A DNA stretch of 64,000 bases from assembly GCA_002336805.1 (NCBI GenBank), contig DDEZ01000011.1, forward strand, positions 124,001 through 188,000. Direction: 5' to 3'. This document shows, piece after piece, positions 43,972 through 53,379 of the stretch. Each line of letters starts with the position of its first letter. The stretch's first letter is position 1. Source of the DNA: Bacteroidetes bacterium UBA1941 (GTDB lineage: Bacteria; Bacteroidota; Bacteroidia; Chitinophagales; LD1). The position numbers and the translations under genes were made by a program. Below the pieces are notes generated by a model. That model had not been told where the DNA came from. It did no database searches and saw nothing but the letters and a program-made list of their open reading frames with translations.

Positions 43972-46035
43972 TTATTTACTCACTTTGGCAAATTTCATTT
44001 TGGTAGATGAGCCATTGGCTTTCACTTCTACCACATAGATGCCGTCTGGCAGCGCTTCTACATTGATCTTGCCTCTGCTCAGGTCCGCTGTCGCGAGCAG
44101 TTGGCCATTCATATTGTAGAGTGCTGCTTCCTCCAGTTTCTGGCCATTGGTCACTATGGATATTTCCTTGCTGGCAGGATTAGGATAGAGGCTGATAGCA
44201 TGGTCGCCGCTCACATCATGCAGGCCCAGGGTCACCTGCCGTGCTACAGAAAACTGCTGCATCGGGCCACCACCATACTTATATGCATAGAAGGATGAAT
44301 CACAGAAGCTGAATGAGCATCCGGCACCATCGCTCACTGTCAGGCACACGGTATAGTTGCCCGGTACGGCATAGGTATGAGTTGGAAACTGCAGATTAGA
44401 AGTAGTGCCATCACCAAAGTCCCACATATAGCTCAGGTTGCCCGCGCCTGTAGTGTACAGCACTGAGTAGTAAGCACCAGGTATATTAGGGTCAGGATAG
44501 ACCACCAGGTATATCTGGCATGGTGTATATACTATCGGAGTATCAGCTATGGTAGTACATGCTGAGGCTACGCAGCCGGTAGTATCAGTCACGCTCACAC
44601 AGTAGGTGGCAGGAGTATAATACGGTATGGTCACTACCGGATCCGGTGAGGTGCTGATGAATGTGCTGTCTGCAGGATTGGTCCAGGCATAATGGTATGG
44701 GCCTGCGCCGCCGGTCACGATAGTGGAGAGTGTATACAGCTCTCCATAGTTAGTATTGAGTATAGATACTGAGCAGTTATTGATATTAGTGATCACTACG
44801 CTGTCTGTTGCACTATTGCTGCAGGATGAGGCCGTGTCATGTACTATGACCACGACAGGGTAGTGGCCTACTGCTGTGTAGTTGTGTATCACAGAGGTGC
44901 CAGTTCCGGTTTGTCCATCGCCAAAATTCCATGTGATCTCCGCAGTAGGTGAGAAGTTGCCGCTAGCCTGGAAATTGTACACAGCATTGCTGATCTGGTA
45001 TTTATTGAGCGTCACATTGCATGAATAAGGAGCCGTACCAGGGCCGAGCCTATAGAAATAATTTGCTACAGAGCTTAGGGCAAAGTTATAGCCCCCCTGG
45101 CCCATGTATCCGGCACCATTACAAGACGTGTACATACCACCGAATGTCGCAGCCGTAGGGAAGATACCCCAGAGCGACCAGGTGTCAGTGGCAGGTGTAT
45201 ATTTCCAGACCTTATTATTGGAGCCTACAGGAGAGTTGTAGAGAACGCTGTTCTGATTGTTGCCATTCATCACGTATCCTTCATCATTGATCACAAAGCT
45301 GAAGCCTCCGCTGATGGCATCACCAGGGAAGTTTCCCAGCCTGGTCCATGTATCCGTGGCAGGATCATACTTGTAGAAGTCGCTCTCCAGAAAGTAGCCA
45401 CCCATGCCATTGCTGGTAGCGCCCATGCCAGCATAAGCATAGTTGCCTATCACAAAGCAAGGAAGATCCTGGCGTGCCGTACCCGGGAAGTCAGCTTTCT
45501 GCGACCAGCTGTCGCTAGCAGGATCATAGCAGTAGACATCTTTCTTGTACGGACTGAAGCCGCATGCTACGTAGCCCTTGCCGGCTACTGCAAACGTGGC
45601 TGTAGTATAGCGTGTAGATCCTGGGAATGCTGCCTTGGCAGTCCAGGTATCTGTAGCCGGGTCGTATTGCCAGGTCGTATTAGGACCTGAGCCGGAGCCT
45701 GTAGAGTCCCATCCCGATACCAGGTATCCATAGCTTCCTATGGTAAAACCCTTGCCCCCGTAGGTAGCGATACCCGGGAAATCAGCCTTTCTCGTCCATG
45801 TATTAGATACGGTATTGAAATCCCAGACCTGGTGCTCCATAGTGGCAGGGTAGCCCGTATAGGGTCCATAGTATCCACCCATCACATACACATCATTGCC
45901 TATGGCAAAGCTGGCATTACTGAAAACCTGGGAGTGATAGGAGGGCTCCTGTGTCCAGGTGAGATTTTGGGCGCCTGCCCAGTAGCTTCCCATTACTAAC
46001 AGGGCAAGCCATAATAGTTTGTTGACGTTTCTCAT
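43972..46035 (-). CDS. Secreted Kelch/PKD-domain protein with T9SS sorting domain
   Basis: The 687-residue protein has a signal peptide (ending near WAGAQ), six or seven Kelch-type propeller repeats in the first 330 residues (recurring WKYTPATDTWSLWG-like blades and tyrosine-glycine turns), then two PKD domains (WNFGDGQTGTGTS near 370 and WDFGDGTTSNLQF near 540). A C-terminal type A T9SS sorting domain follows, with SLYPNPASKEIS. It is exported to the cell surface and probably binds proteins or polysaccharides. No enzymatic motif is visible. A terminator lies just downstream. Confidence 0.9.
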   Translation of the reverse strand: MRNVNKLLWLALLVMGSYWAGAQNLTWTQEPSYHSQVFSNASFAIGNDVYVMGGYYGPYTGYPATMEHQVWDFNTVSNTWTRKADFPGIATYGGKGFTIGSYGYLVSGWDSTGSGSGPNTTWQYDPATDTWTAKAAFPGSTRYTTATFAVAGKGYVACGFSPYKKDVYCYDPASDSWSQKADFPGTARQDLPCFVIGNYAYAGMGATSNGMGGYFLESDFYKYDPATDTWTRLGNFPGDAISGGFSFVINDEGYVMNGNNQNSVLYNSPVGSNNKVWKYTPATDTWSLWGIFPTAATFGGMYTSCNGAGYMGQGGYNFALSSVANYFYRLGPGTAPYSCNVTLNKYQISNAVYNFQASGNFSPTAEITWNFGDGQTGTGTSVIHNYTAVGHYPVVVIVHDTASSCSNSATDSVVITNINNCSVSILNTNYGELYTLSTIVTGGAGPYHYAWTNPADSTFISTSPDPVVTIPYYTPATYCVSVTDTTGCVASACTTIADTPIVYTPCQIYLVVYPDPNIPGAYYSVLYTTGAGNLSYMWDFGDGTTSNLQFPTHTYAVPGNYTVCLTVSDGAGCSFSFCDSSFYAYKYGGGPMQQFSVARQVTLGLHDVSGDHAISLYPNPASKEISIVTNGQKLEEAALYNMNGQLLATADLSRGKINVEALPDGIYVVEVKANGSSTKMKFAKVSK

Positions 46036-46144
46036 AGTGCGTTTTTTAGTTTAGATGCTAATATATAACAAATGGATGCAAGTATTGTGATCGGCTCTTG
46101 TTAATACTTTGAAATTTCTGCTAATAGCACTAATATCGCTGTGT

Positions 46145-47050
46145 ATGAGAGATTTTACGGCCCGGTACCGCTTTTTTGACTCGATTGTGAACCTGAACCT
46201 CTTCGGTACCCGCAAGCTGGCCCGGTATCTCAGCTATGCCCTCATTCCCAGCCCAAACGGTGTGGAGACCATCAAAACAATGCTGGGCTTTGCCATCAAT
46301 GTAGAGCCTGTAAAGGATGCCAACGGCATCGAGCATGAGCTATACTATAAGGGCATCTATGAAAAGGCCACCATGCAGGTGATCCAGTCCTGTCTGCGGC
46401 CGGGAGATACCTTTATAGATGTCGGTGCCAATATAGGTGTCATGTCACTGTATGCATCTGTATGCGTAGGCCCTACGGGCAGCGTATTGGCATATGAGGC
46501 CAATCCGGCCACTGTCCTCTTGCTAAAGGAGAATATCGCGCTCAACGGATTTAAGAATATCACGATACATGAGTATGCACTCGGCTCACAGCCAGGTACA
46601 GGAGAGATATACCCCGAGACCGTAGCTGGCAACAGAGGCGCAGCCTCTATGCTCAAACGCGAAGGAAATACGACATTGAAATATGATATCGTCATCAAGA
46701 AGCTGGACGATACCATAGGAGATATACGGCCTGCTATGATGAAAGTAGATGTGGAAGGCTGGGAGCTGGAGGTCCTCAAGGGCGCCCAGAAACTATTGTC
46801 TGCTGAGGATGCGCCGATACTAATAGTAGAATGCGTGCTGGAGCGTGAGAATACGATAGGCTCTCCACGTGAGATATACAGCTATCTCAAATCTGTGAAT
46901 GGGTATCGCTTTTACAAATTTGACAATGGTACTGACAGGCTGTCTACCCTCAGAGAGATCACCTCTGCGGACCAGCTACCAGATCAGGACAATATTGTGT
47001 GCATACCTTCTGCCAGGATGGCCTCAGTACCCAAAGCATTATTCGCATAA
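46145..47050 (+). CDS. FkbM-family methyltransferase
   Basis: The 301-residue protein matches FkbM-type SAM-dependent methyltransferases. The SAM-binding segment is FIDVGANIGVMSLYA near residue 98, followed by AYEANPATVLLLKENIALNG and, at the C-terminal half, MKVDVEGWELEVLKGA, which is diagnostic for the family. Such enzymes O-methylate sugars or natural products. Its position near a GT4 and a flippase gene fits glycan modification, though the acceptor is unknown. The ATG at 46145 is preferred over an in-frame TTG at 46109. Confidence 0.87.
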   Translation: MRDFTARYRFFDSIVNLNLFGTRKLARYLSYALIPSPNGVETIKTMLGFAINVEPVKDANGIEHELYYKGIYEKATMQVIQSCLRPGDTFIDVGANIGVMSLYASVCVGPTGSVLAYEANPATVLLLKENIALNGFKNITIHEYALGSQPGTGEIYPETVAGNRGAASMLKREGNTTLKYDIVIKKLDDTIGDIRPAMMKVDVEGWELEVLKGAQKLLSAEDAPILIVECVLERENTIGSPREIYSYLKSVNGYRFYKFDNGTDRLSTLREITSADQLPDQDNIVCIPSARMASVPKALFA

Positions 47051-47072
47051 GCACTCCTATAGGAGCTTATGC
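47045..47072. terminator. Hairpin between convergent FkbM and GT4 genes
   Basis: GCATAAG and CTTATGC, with the inner pair CTCC/GGAG and a TATA loop, form a hairpin that includes the FkbM stop codon. It has no T-run on either side, so termination activity is uncertain. Confidence 0.5.
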
Positions 47073-47080
47073 CACACTAC

Positions 47081-48262
47081 CTATCTCCCGGTCAGGATAG
47101 ATCCGTATAATTCGTGGTGCTTTTTCCCTATCACTATTGCTGAAAATATTTCAGCACTATCATGTCTGATCTGCGCAGGTGAGAAGTGCTGATAACTATT
47201 CAGCATCGTAGAGATAGCTCCGGCCAGAGCATCCACATCGCGCGGGGGGATGAGCAGACCATTGGTCTCGTTTACAAAATCTTCAGGTCCGCCACAGCGC
47301 GTGGCGATCACCGGCCTGCCATAGCGCAGCGACTCGGCGGTCACTACTGACTGACCCTCAAAGTTGCTAAAGATCACATGTGCTATTGATCGCTTTATCC
47401 ATTGGATCTTTTCTTCATCGCTCACATAGCCATGAAAGAAAATAGCTTTGTCCAAAAGTTTTTTTTTCGCTGCGTACTCCTTCAGTGCAGCGAGTTCCTT
47501 GCCTTTCCCCAGGATATGTAATTCAAAATCGTGACGGCTTTTGGCCATTATGGCGATTGCAGCTATGATGCCGTATACATTTTTCTGAGCTGTATCCAGA
47601 GAGGAGATATGGAGCAGTACCTTTTTGTCAGCGAGGCGTAGGTCATCCTCGTAGTCTGTTTCGGATACCTCTACTACATTGGATATAATGGAGACATTGC
47701 GCGACAGTCCATAGTAGTGGAATGCTTCTTTCATTGCCTCGGAGCAGACTATTACTTTTGATGCAAAGAGAGAGCAAAGTTTCATACCTATCCGCCATCT
47801 GAGCCATCTTTTGATAAGTCCATAGCGTTTGCGCATAGGTACGTCCCAGTGTTCGGAGTACACAAAGGGGATACTGTGGATGAATTTATAATACCACAGG
47901 GAGAAAATGTGGAGGGACACCACATTGAGGTGGAATACATCAGGCCTGGTCAGTACAAACTCGCGATGGATGACCCGGGCCAGTAGGAAGAATTCTTTCA
48001 CTGCGTTCAGGATGATATCCAGCGGCCTGCTGCCTGTTCTGATCGCCTTGTGGTATATCTGTATGGTATCCACACCATTCGTACTGCTGCGCAGTTCGCG
48101 CCGGGAGGCCGTCAGATGTTCATCCTCGCAGGTATAGAACACGGTGATATCATCATACGGGGCTATCGCCTCTGCCATGTTTTTCAGGAAAATGCCTTCT
48201 CCGGGCCTTTGCTTATTAGGATACCAGGTGCAGACAAAGAAGATTCTTTTGCGATCCATCAT
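47081..48262 (-). CDS. Glycosyltransferase family 4 protein
   Basis: The 393-residue protein has the two Rossmann-like domains of GT-B enzymes. The N-terminal part contains GEGIFLKNMAEAIAPYDD, and the C-terminal part has LHISSLDTAQKNVYGIIAAI and the nucleotide-sugar motif SNFEGQSVVTAESLRYGRPV, including the EX7E-type Glu pair. It transfers a sugar from an activated donor to a lipid or glycan. The sugar is unknown. It lies 8 bases downstream of dusB on the same strand, which may reflect shared transcription rather than function. Confidence 0.87.
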   Translation of the reverse strand: MMDRKRIFFVCTWYPNKQRPGEGIFLKNMAEAIAPYDDITVFYTCEDEHLTASRRELRSSTNGVDTIQIYHKAIRTGSRPLDIILNAVKEFFLLARVIHREFVLTRPDVFHLNVVSLHIFSLWYYKFIHSIPFVYSEHWDVPMRKRYGLIKRWLRWRIGMKLCSLFASKVIVCSEAMKEAFHYYGLSRNVSIISNVVEVSETDYEDDLRLADKKVLLHISSLDTAQKNVYGIIAAIAIMAKSRHDFELHILGKGKELAALKEYAAKKKLLDKAIFFHGYVSDEEKIQWIKRSIAHVIFSNFEGQSVVTAESLRYGRPVIATRCGGPEDFVNETNGLLIPPRDVDALAGAISTMLNSYQHFSPAQIRHDSAEIFSAIVIGKKHHELYGSILTGR

Positions 48263-48270
48263 TGTCTCTA

Positions 48271-49308
48271 TCAGGCATCAAAGCCTGCATACTCAGCAGG
48301 TGTGTTGGGTTTCGCCCACATATTCTCCATGCCGGAGTAGTGGGTCTCTATCTCGCCGAGTATGTCATATACCTCCTGTGCGCTCATGGTCTGCACCAGG
48401 CGGGAGCGAAAGGTCTTGATATTCTCCAATCCGCGGAAGTATGGCCCGTAGTGGCGGCGCATCTCCAGCAGGCCCAGGTTATTGCCCTTCCACTCTATAG
48501 AGTGGCGCACATGCTCGCGGCAGGCATCTAGCCGCTCAGAGAGCGTAGGTATGGCCATATGCTCGCCGGTACGGAGATAGTGCTTTATCTCGCGAAATAC
48601 CCACGGGTAGCCGATAGACGCACGGCCTATCATCACGCCATCTGCGCCATAGGTATTGATCATCTTCTTCGCATCCTCACCCGTGGTCACATCACCATTG
48701 CCAAAGACAGGTATATGCAGGCGCGGATTGTTCTTTACTTTTTCTATCCATGTCCAGTCGGCCTTGCCGGTGTACATCTGGTGCTTGGTACGGCAGTGTA
48801 TGGAGATGGCCTTGATGCCTACATCCTGTAGCCTCTCAGCTACCTCTACTACGCGTATAGAGTTGGCATCCCAGCCGAGGCGCGTCTTGACTGTGACGGG
48901 CAGATTGGTAGACTTTACTATCACCTCAGTGAGGCGTACCATCTTGTCTATATCGCGCAGGATACCAGAGCCGGCATTTTTGCAAACCACATTCTTCACC
49001 GGGCAGCCGTAGTTGATATCCAGCAGCTCCGGATTGGCGCGCTCTACTATCTTAGCACTGAGAGACATGGCCTCCTCCTCTCCGCCAAATATCTGGATGC
49101 CCACCGGGCGCTCGTCTTCATAGATGTCGAGCTTCTTCACACTCTTGTCAGCATCGCGTATCAGGCCATCGGAGGAGATGAACTCTGTATACAGCATATC
49201 AGCACCGTGCTTGCGGCACAGGCGGCGAAAGGGCGGATCACTCACGTCCTCCATAGGAGCGAGCAGGAGCGGATTTTCACCCAGGTCTATATGTGCGATC
49301 TTGGCCAT
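48271..49308 (-). CDS. dusB: tRNA-dihydrouridine synthase
   Basis: The 345-residue protein is a DusB-type flavoenzyme that reduces uridine to dihydrouridine in tRNA D-loops. The N-terminal LLAPMEDVSDPPFRRLCRK strand, the catalytic Cys in VCKNAGSGILRD and the C-terminal phosphate-binding GADGVMIGRASIGYPWVF are all visible. The ATG at 49308 is preferred to an in-frame TTG at 49320. Confidence 0.93.
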   Translation of the reverse strand: MAKIAHIDLGENPLLLAPMEDVSDPPFRRLCRKHGADMLYTEFISSDGLIRDADKSVKKLDIYEDERPVGIQIFGGEEEAMSLSAKIVERANPELLDINYGCPVKNVVCKNAGSGILRDIDKMVRLTEVIVKSTNLPVTVKTRLGWDANSIRVVEVAERLQDVGIKAISIHCRTKHQMYTGKADWTWIEKVKNNPRLHIPVFGNGDVTTGEDAKKMINTYGADGVMIGRASIGYPWVFREIKHYLRTGEHMAIPTLSERLDACREHVRHSIEWKGNNLGLLEMRRHYGPYFRGLENIKTFRSRLVQTMSAQEVYDILGEIETHYSGMENMWAKPNTPAEYAGFDA

Positions 49309-49362
49309 CGTAGCCCGCAAAGATAGCTAAAATCCACCGCCCGCGCCAATGCGCGATATGAC

Positions 49363-49746
49363 CTAATTATCGGTGGCCCCCTGCTGTATCCAGCAGTAGA
49401 TCTTATTGGTCAGCGAGTCAGACAGTTTGCCTGTAGGCGGCATGATAGAGGTACCACCGCCGCCGGTCACCTTATTGTACAAGATGCTGTAGCTGGCCTG
49501 GCCTGCATGAAAGTACCCTCCGCTCACCAGATCAGTATAGGCTACCGCAGAGTCGAGCTTGAGGTAGCCGGTAGGATTGGCGCCCGTGTGGCAGCCGGAT
49601 ATGGCGCAGTGAGTCTGAAAAATGGGAATGACATCCTGTCGGAAAGATACCGTGCCCGAGCAGTTGATTCCTTCCTTTGGCCTGGAGCACTGCGCCAAGG
49701 CCAAAGAAAGGAACACCAGTAGTACTATATAAATCCGGTAGCGCAT
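49363..49746 (-). CDS. Cytochrome c-like lipoprotein
   Basis: The 127-residue protein has a lipoprotein signal (LALAQCS) and one heme-binding-like motif, THCAISGCHTG, where the Cys pair is separated by four residues rather than two (CxxxxCH). The ending IYCWIQQGATDN is also found in short c-type cytochromes of Bacteroidota. It may carry a covalently bound heme and pass electrons in the periplasm or at the cell surface. It is the last gene of the cluster that starts at 52324, and overlaps the MbnP-like gene by one base. Confidence 0.7.
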   Translation of the reverse strand: MRYRIYIVLLVFLSLALAQCSRPKEGINCSGTVSFRQDVIPIFQTHCAISGCHTGANPTGYLKLDSAVAYTDLVSGGYFHAGQASYSILYNKVTGGGGTSIMPPTGKLSDSLTNKIYCWIQQGATDN

Positions 49747-50507
49747 TATTCTTCGTACTCAAACATAGATGGGATATTGCCGGCCAGTGTGGTGGCCAGT
49801 GCAGTATTCACATCAGTGCTATTGGTCTGATTGCTTTGTATCATATCCACGTTGTTAAAGAGTTTGCCATAGTCGCCTGTGATGTGGATGGTGATGCTGC
49901 CATTGGCTGTGGCCTGATATGGTGCATTATATGGGGCTGCAGAGTGGTCTCCGAGAGTCACGGTCTTCAGCAGGGCATCTGTACCTATCAGGTAGCTGAA
50001 GGCTTTGTTTGGCGTACCTGAGCCACTGCTATCTATCAGGCCTGCTACAGCCAGGAAGATATAACCATTGGCGGTTGTGTTATAGTTCATGATCGGATTT
50101 TGAGTAGCCAGGTCGCCACTTTGAGTCGCCGGATCTTTGTGGTTATCTGCAGACTGGACACCTACATTGAAGGAGATACTCTTATAGCTACCAGTGGGGA
50201 TATTGCCTATCATATATTCTTCTATACCCCATTGCACCAGAGTAGTACCGCTTACGTCTACTGTGGTACCATCAGTCCGGGTGAGCTTGATGCCGGAGAT
50301 GTAATATTCGGCGCGAGTCAGAGTGACACTTTTGCCCGCCCAGTTGGCATACACGCCTCCCTGATCTACTTCATTGGTATCAATATTGGTGTGAATGTGC
50401 AGCATCAGCATAGCTGTTTGCGCCGGGTCTGCTTTCTTTTTGCAGCCGGTGGCCAATAAAATTGCAGCCGCAATGACTAGAAGGGAGACTTTAGTAGTTG
50501 ATTTCAT
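49746..50507 (-). CDS. MbnP-family lipoprotein
   Basis: The 253-residue lipoprotein (LLATGCKKK) matches the MbnP-type family. The opening is MLHIHTNIDTNEVDQGG, then YYISGIKLTRTDGTTVDVSG, and later YKSISFNVGVQSADNHKD. In methanotrophs MbnP pairs with the di-heme enzyme MbnH at methanobactin loci, where copper handling is proposed. Here it lies directly upstream of a cytochrome-like lipoprotein gene and downstream of another lipoprotein and a barrel gene. A role in metal handling is inferred from these neighbours only. Confidence 0.72.
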   Translation of the reverse strand: MKSTTKVSLLVIAAAILLATGCKKKADPAQTAMLMLHIHTNIDTNEVDQGGVYANWAGKSVTLTRAEYYISGIKLTRTDGTTVDVSGTTLVQWGIEEYMIGNIPTGSYKSISFNVGVQSADNHKDPATQSGDLATQNPIMNYNTTANGYIFLAVAGLIDSSGSGTPNKAFSYLIGTDALLKTVTLGDHSAAPYNAPYQATANGSITIHITGDYGKLFNNVDMIQSNQTNSTDVNTALATTLAGNIPSMFEYEE

Positions 50508-50532
50508 GTCAGATTTATTACGGTTATTGAAA

Positions 50533-50940
50533 TTATGGGTTTACAGTAAAGTCTACTTTTTGAGTAGCGCTATTGGTCAGGTGATTCACTACTTCAGCCT
50601 CCAGCTCCAGCTCCTGCTGTGCAGACGGTGTAGGGAGTGTAAAGGATGTATCTATGGTATAGCTTTCCAGATCATGTACGGAAAAATCAGCCATCCATAC
50701 ACTGCTGCCACCAGAGTGCTGCTTTACTGTGATTGATAATTCATGCAGAAGGTGTGCATCGTCTGTACCGGAAGCTGTGGCTGTACCCAAAATGTGAACC
50801 GTAGTTCCTCCTGTAAAACTCTGTCCCGCCGTAGGCGAGGTAATGGTCAGAGAGGGGTAGTCACTGATGGTCGCCTTCTTCTTGCAGGATGTGATGGTGA
50901 GGGCAGTAAGGGCGAGGGCGAAAAGCAAAGTGTGTTTCAT
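50533..50940 (-). CDS. Small Ig-like lipoprotein of unknown function
   Basis: The 135-residue lipoprotein (ALTALTITSCKKK) has a single beta-sandwich-like domain with SYPSLTITSPTAGQSFTGGT and ISVK-type strands. It resembles the DUF4625-like or Ig-like lipoproteins of Bacteroidota. A His-containing loop (HLLHELSITVKQH) could bind a metal, but this is speculative. It lies 25 bases upstream of the MbnP gene on the same strand and 24 bases downstream of the barrel gene, consistent with one operon. Confidence 0.65.
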   Translation of the reverse strand: MKHTLLFALALTALTITSCKKKATISDYPSLTITSPTAGQSFTGGTTVHILGTATASGTDDAHLLHELSITVKQHSGGSSVWMADFSVHDLESYTIDTSFTLPTPSAQQELELEAEVVNHLTNSATQKVDFTVNP

Positions 50941-50964
50941 TGTATTGATGTTTAGTTGATTGAT

Positions 50965-51873
50965 TTAAAATGTGTAAAAGGCTCCGACCTCTGCAGCCAT
51001 CAGCTGCCTGTATGCCATAGTAAAAACGCGGTTATAAACCACCGGTACTACAGCTAGGCTGAATGCAAAGTGCTTTACATAGGCCTCCATACCTGCTGTA
51101 GCAGTGAACAGGTGTGCATAGGATTCATATACCGGCTGGCGGTGGTTGTAGTTATTCTGTGTGTAGGTATAGGAGGTACCTACCATAGGCATGAGAGTGA
51201 TCTTGCCTGCCCGCACCACATAGGAGAAGCGCACCCCCGCATCCGTTTTATCTCCAAAGCGGAAACCGTATTTGTTTACGGTGTTGACCTTGTATGCGGC
51301 GCGGGCACTCATGACCAGTTTGCGATAGCTAAGCGTGTAGACCACATTGAGCAGTACATCCACGCTACCAGAGCCGAGCTGTACACTTGTATTATAAAGG
51401 TCCTTCTTACCTGACTGGTATTTGCCGGTAGGCAGCTTGAGGCCCACACCTGCGCGTAGCTGATGCTTCACTCGGCCTACACCAAATTTGGCGGGATTGA
51501 GAATCTGGTACTGTGCTAGCAGGCTCATATCACCCAGGCCACGGTCATGCGTGTCAGACAGCGTAGAGTACTGATGTATAAAGCTGACGGGTACGAAGAC
51601 GGATACCTGAAAACGCTTGGGCAGATTGAACCGGCCATATGCCTCCAGCGTATTGACCATCTCATGATTCTTGATACCATTCTGCTCTGGTATCAGGCTG
51701 AAGTTGCGATTCTCATACTGGCTGTAGGTCCACCTGAGACCTGCCATATGCTTGTCCAGATCGGGTAGTATGCTATAGTTGCACCCCGAGCCTGTAGCGC
51801 AGCATGATTGTGCTTTGCTCTCTGCTATACCCAGCCATAGGAGGCAGAGGCATAGCATCATCTTATATTTCAT
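50965..51873 (-). CDS. Outer-membrane beta-barrel protein of the MbnP cluster
   Basis: The 302-residue protein has a signal peptide (ending near SKAQS) and a long series of amphipathic strands ending in the aromatic YTF, as in outer-membrane barrels. The mature N-terminus contains a Cys-rich segment, CCATGSGC, which could bind a metal or form disulfides. I recognise it as a transporter-like family often seen near MbnP genes in Bacteroidota, but no substrate is known. Confidence 0.65.
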   Translation of the reverse strand: MKYKMMLCLCLLWLGIAESKAQSCCATGSGCNYSILPDLDKHMAGLRWTYSQYENRNFSLIPEQNGIKNHEMVNTLEAYGRFNLPKRFQVSVFVPVSFIHQYSTLSDTHDRGLGDMSLLAQYQILNPAKFGVGRVKHQLRAGVGLKLPTGKYQSGKKDLYNTSVQLGSGSVDVLLNVVYTLSYRKLVMSARAAYKVNTVNKYGFRFGDKTDAGVRFSYVVRAGKITLMPMVGTSYTYTQNNYNHRQPVYESYAHLFTATAGMEAYVKHFAFSLAVVPVVYNRVFTMAYRQLMAAEVGAFYTF

Positions 51874-51946
51874 TGATAAATGCTTTAACCTGAAAAATGT
51901 AATAGCTCCCTACATGATCAGTATATGGGAGTCTGGGACAGTCAGG

Positions 51947-52324
51947 TTAAGCGCAAGGTGGAGGGTCCAGTACGGTATGGGGAGATGCTATCTGCCTGCC
52001 CTGATATGGCTGCATATAGCTCACTATAGAGTATGAGGGGATAAAAGCCGGAAGGGCTATCTCGTCATATGCGGTCACCGCTTCGTCCTTTTCTATAATA
52101 GACCGGGACTGTTTTTTTTCGTTCTCTTCTGCTTTTTTGAGTTGTTTGGAGAGGTAGCATTTACCGTTGCAATGCAGTGAGGGGTTGCTCTTATTCACGC
52201 AGAGTTTCTCAGCGATCATTTGCTTATTGATCTCATAGTACGCCCAGAGCCCCAGGCTCACCATACCCTGTGCCAGTATAGCGATAGTCAATACTATGGA
52301 TATAAGTTTCCTCACCGGTAGCAA
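51947..52324 (-). CDS. Small membrane-anchored Cys-rich protein
   Basis: The 125-residue protein has one N-terminal hydrophobic helix (about residues 7-30) and a downstream Cys motif, CVNKSNPSLHCNGKCYL (C-x9-C-x3-C), followed by a Lys/Glu-rich helix. The arrangement suggests a periplasmic metal- or thiol-binding protein anchored to the inner membrane. It is the first gene of the minus-strand cluster leading to the barrel, lipoprotein, MbnP and cytochrome-like genes. I do not recognise a named family. Confidence 0.6.
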   Translation of the reverse strand: MLPVRKLISIVLTIAILAQGMVSLGLWAYYEINKQMIAEKLCVNKSNPSLHCNGKCYLSKQLKKAEENEKKQSRSIIEKDEAVTAYDEIALPAFIPSYSIVSYMQPYQGRQIASPHTVLDPPPCA

Positions 52325-52416
52325 AAGTAGCTAATGATCCTGCAACATGCAAGATTAATACCTGCGAATACTTATTCTGTTGACTGATAATATTCATGAC
52401 ATGTGGGGCTAATATT

Positions 52417-52424
52417 TACATTTG
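52417..52424 (+). promoter_or_regulatory. Candidate -7 element of the CPBP protease gene
   Basis: TACATTTG matches the TAnnTTTG consensus exactly and ends 6 bases before the ATG at 52431. No good -33 element is seen. If used, the transcript would be nearly leaderless. Confidence 0.4.
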
Positions 52425-52430
52425 TGACCT

Positions 52431-53360
52431 ATGAGGTATCCCTTTCCTGACAATAAGCAGGTCCGCGCACTAGTGGTGGCAGCTACTATCGTCGCCTCTA
52501 TGCTGGTCGGTTTGTCTCTCGCATTTCTGGTGGTCAAAGTGACCCTGCCCGGCTTGTTTGGTGTGGCTGATCCTGTGGCTTTTATGGCGTCGCAGCCGGC
52601 TCAGATAGCCTACCCGCAGGCTACGCTGTATATGCAGGTGATCACCTCCTCCATAGGCCTCTTCCTGATACCTTCTATCATGTTCCTGATGCTTTTTCGC
52701 GCGGATATGGCAGACAGGCTGAGACTATCACTACCGCCACTAAAGTACTGGCTGGTAGCGATCGTGACCATGATAGCAGCGGGGATCTTCATACAGCTGC
52801 TGGTACAGCTCATGCAGCTCATACCACTGCCACCTACCCTTCAGTCTATGCGAGAGGCAGGCGAGGCGATCAATAAGATGCTCGACGCATTTTTTGCCGG
52901 CCGTACTCCGGGCTACTTCCTGGCACTGACACTGGCCATGGCGCTGATGCCGGCTATAGCAGAGGAGGCTTTCTTTCGCGGCACGCTGCAGAATACTCTC
53001 AGGGACTTTGGTATCACTCCTATAGGTGCTATCATGATCAGCGGCTTCACCTTTGCGGTGATACACATGGAGTTTGACAATACGCTGGGCATCTGGTGCA
53101 TGGGCGTAGTACTGGGCCTGATGTACTACTACACTGATAGCCTGTGGGTCTGTATCACGGCCCACTTCCTCAATAATTTTATGATAGTGGCCTTCAAGTA
53201 CTACCATATGACAGGTGCGATAGAGAAAGACCTGGTCAGCACAGATGCGCTACCCCTATACTACACAGTGCCTGCAGGAGTGGTCATGGTGGCCGGCCTG
53301 GTCATACTATCCCGCTGGAGCGGAAGGAAGCTCACGACACCACGATTTGATTATATTTGA
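52431..53360 (+). CDS. CPBP-family intramembrane protease
   Basis: The 309-residue protein has about eight membrane helices and the CPBP (Rce1/Abi) motifs: EEAFFRGTLQNTL with the catalytic Glu pair and Arg, FAVIHMEFDNTLG with the conserved His, and ITAHFLNNFM with a second His. Members process or mature prenylated or bacteriocin-like peptides, and in many bacteria the role is unknown. The cdsA gene follows 19 bases downstream on the same strand. Confidence 0.87.
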   Translation: MRYPFPDNKQVRALVVAATIVASMLVGLSLAFLVVKVTLPGLFGVADPVAFMASQPAQIAYPQATLYMQVITSSIGLFLIPSIMFLMLFRADMADRLRLSLPPLKYWLVAIVTMIAAGIFIQLLVQLMQLIPLPPTLQSMREAGEAINKMLDAFFAGRTPGYFLALTLAMALMPAIAEEAFFRGTLQNTLRDFGITPIGAIMISGFTFAVIHMEFDNTLGIWCMGVVLGLMYYYTDSLWVCITAHFLNNFMIVAFKYYHMTGAIEKDLVSTDALPLYYTVPAGVVMVAGLVILSRWSGRKLTTPRFDYI

Positions 53361-53379
53361 AAACATATAAATACGACTG

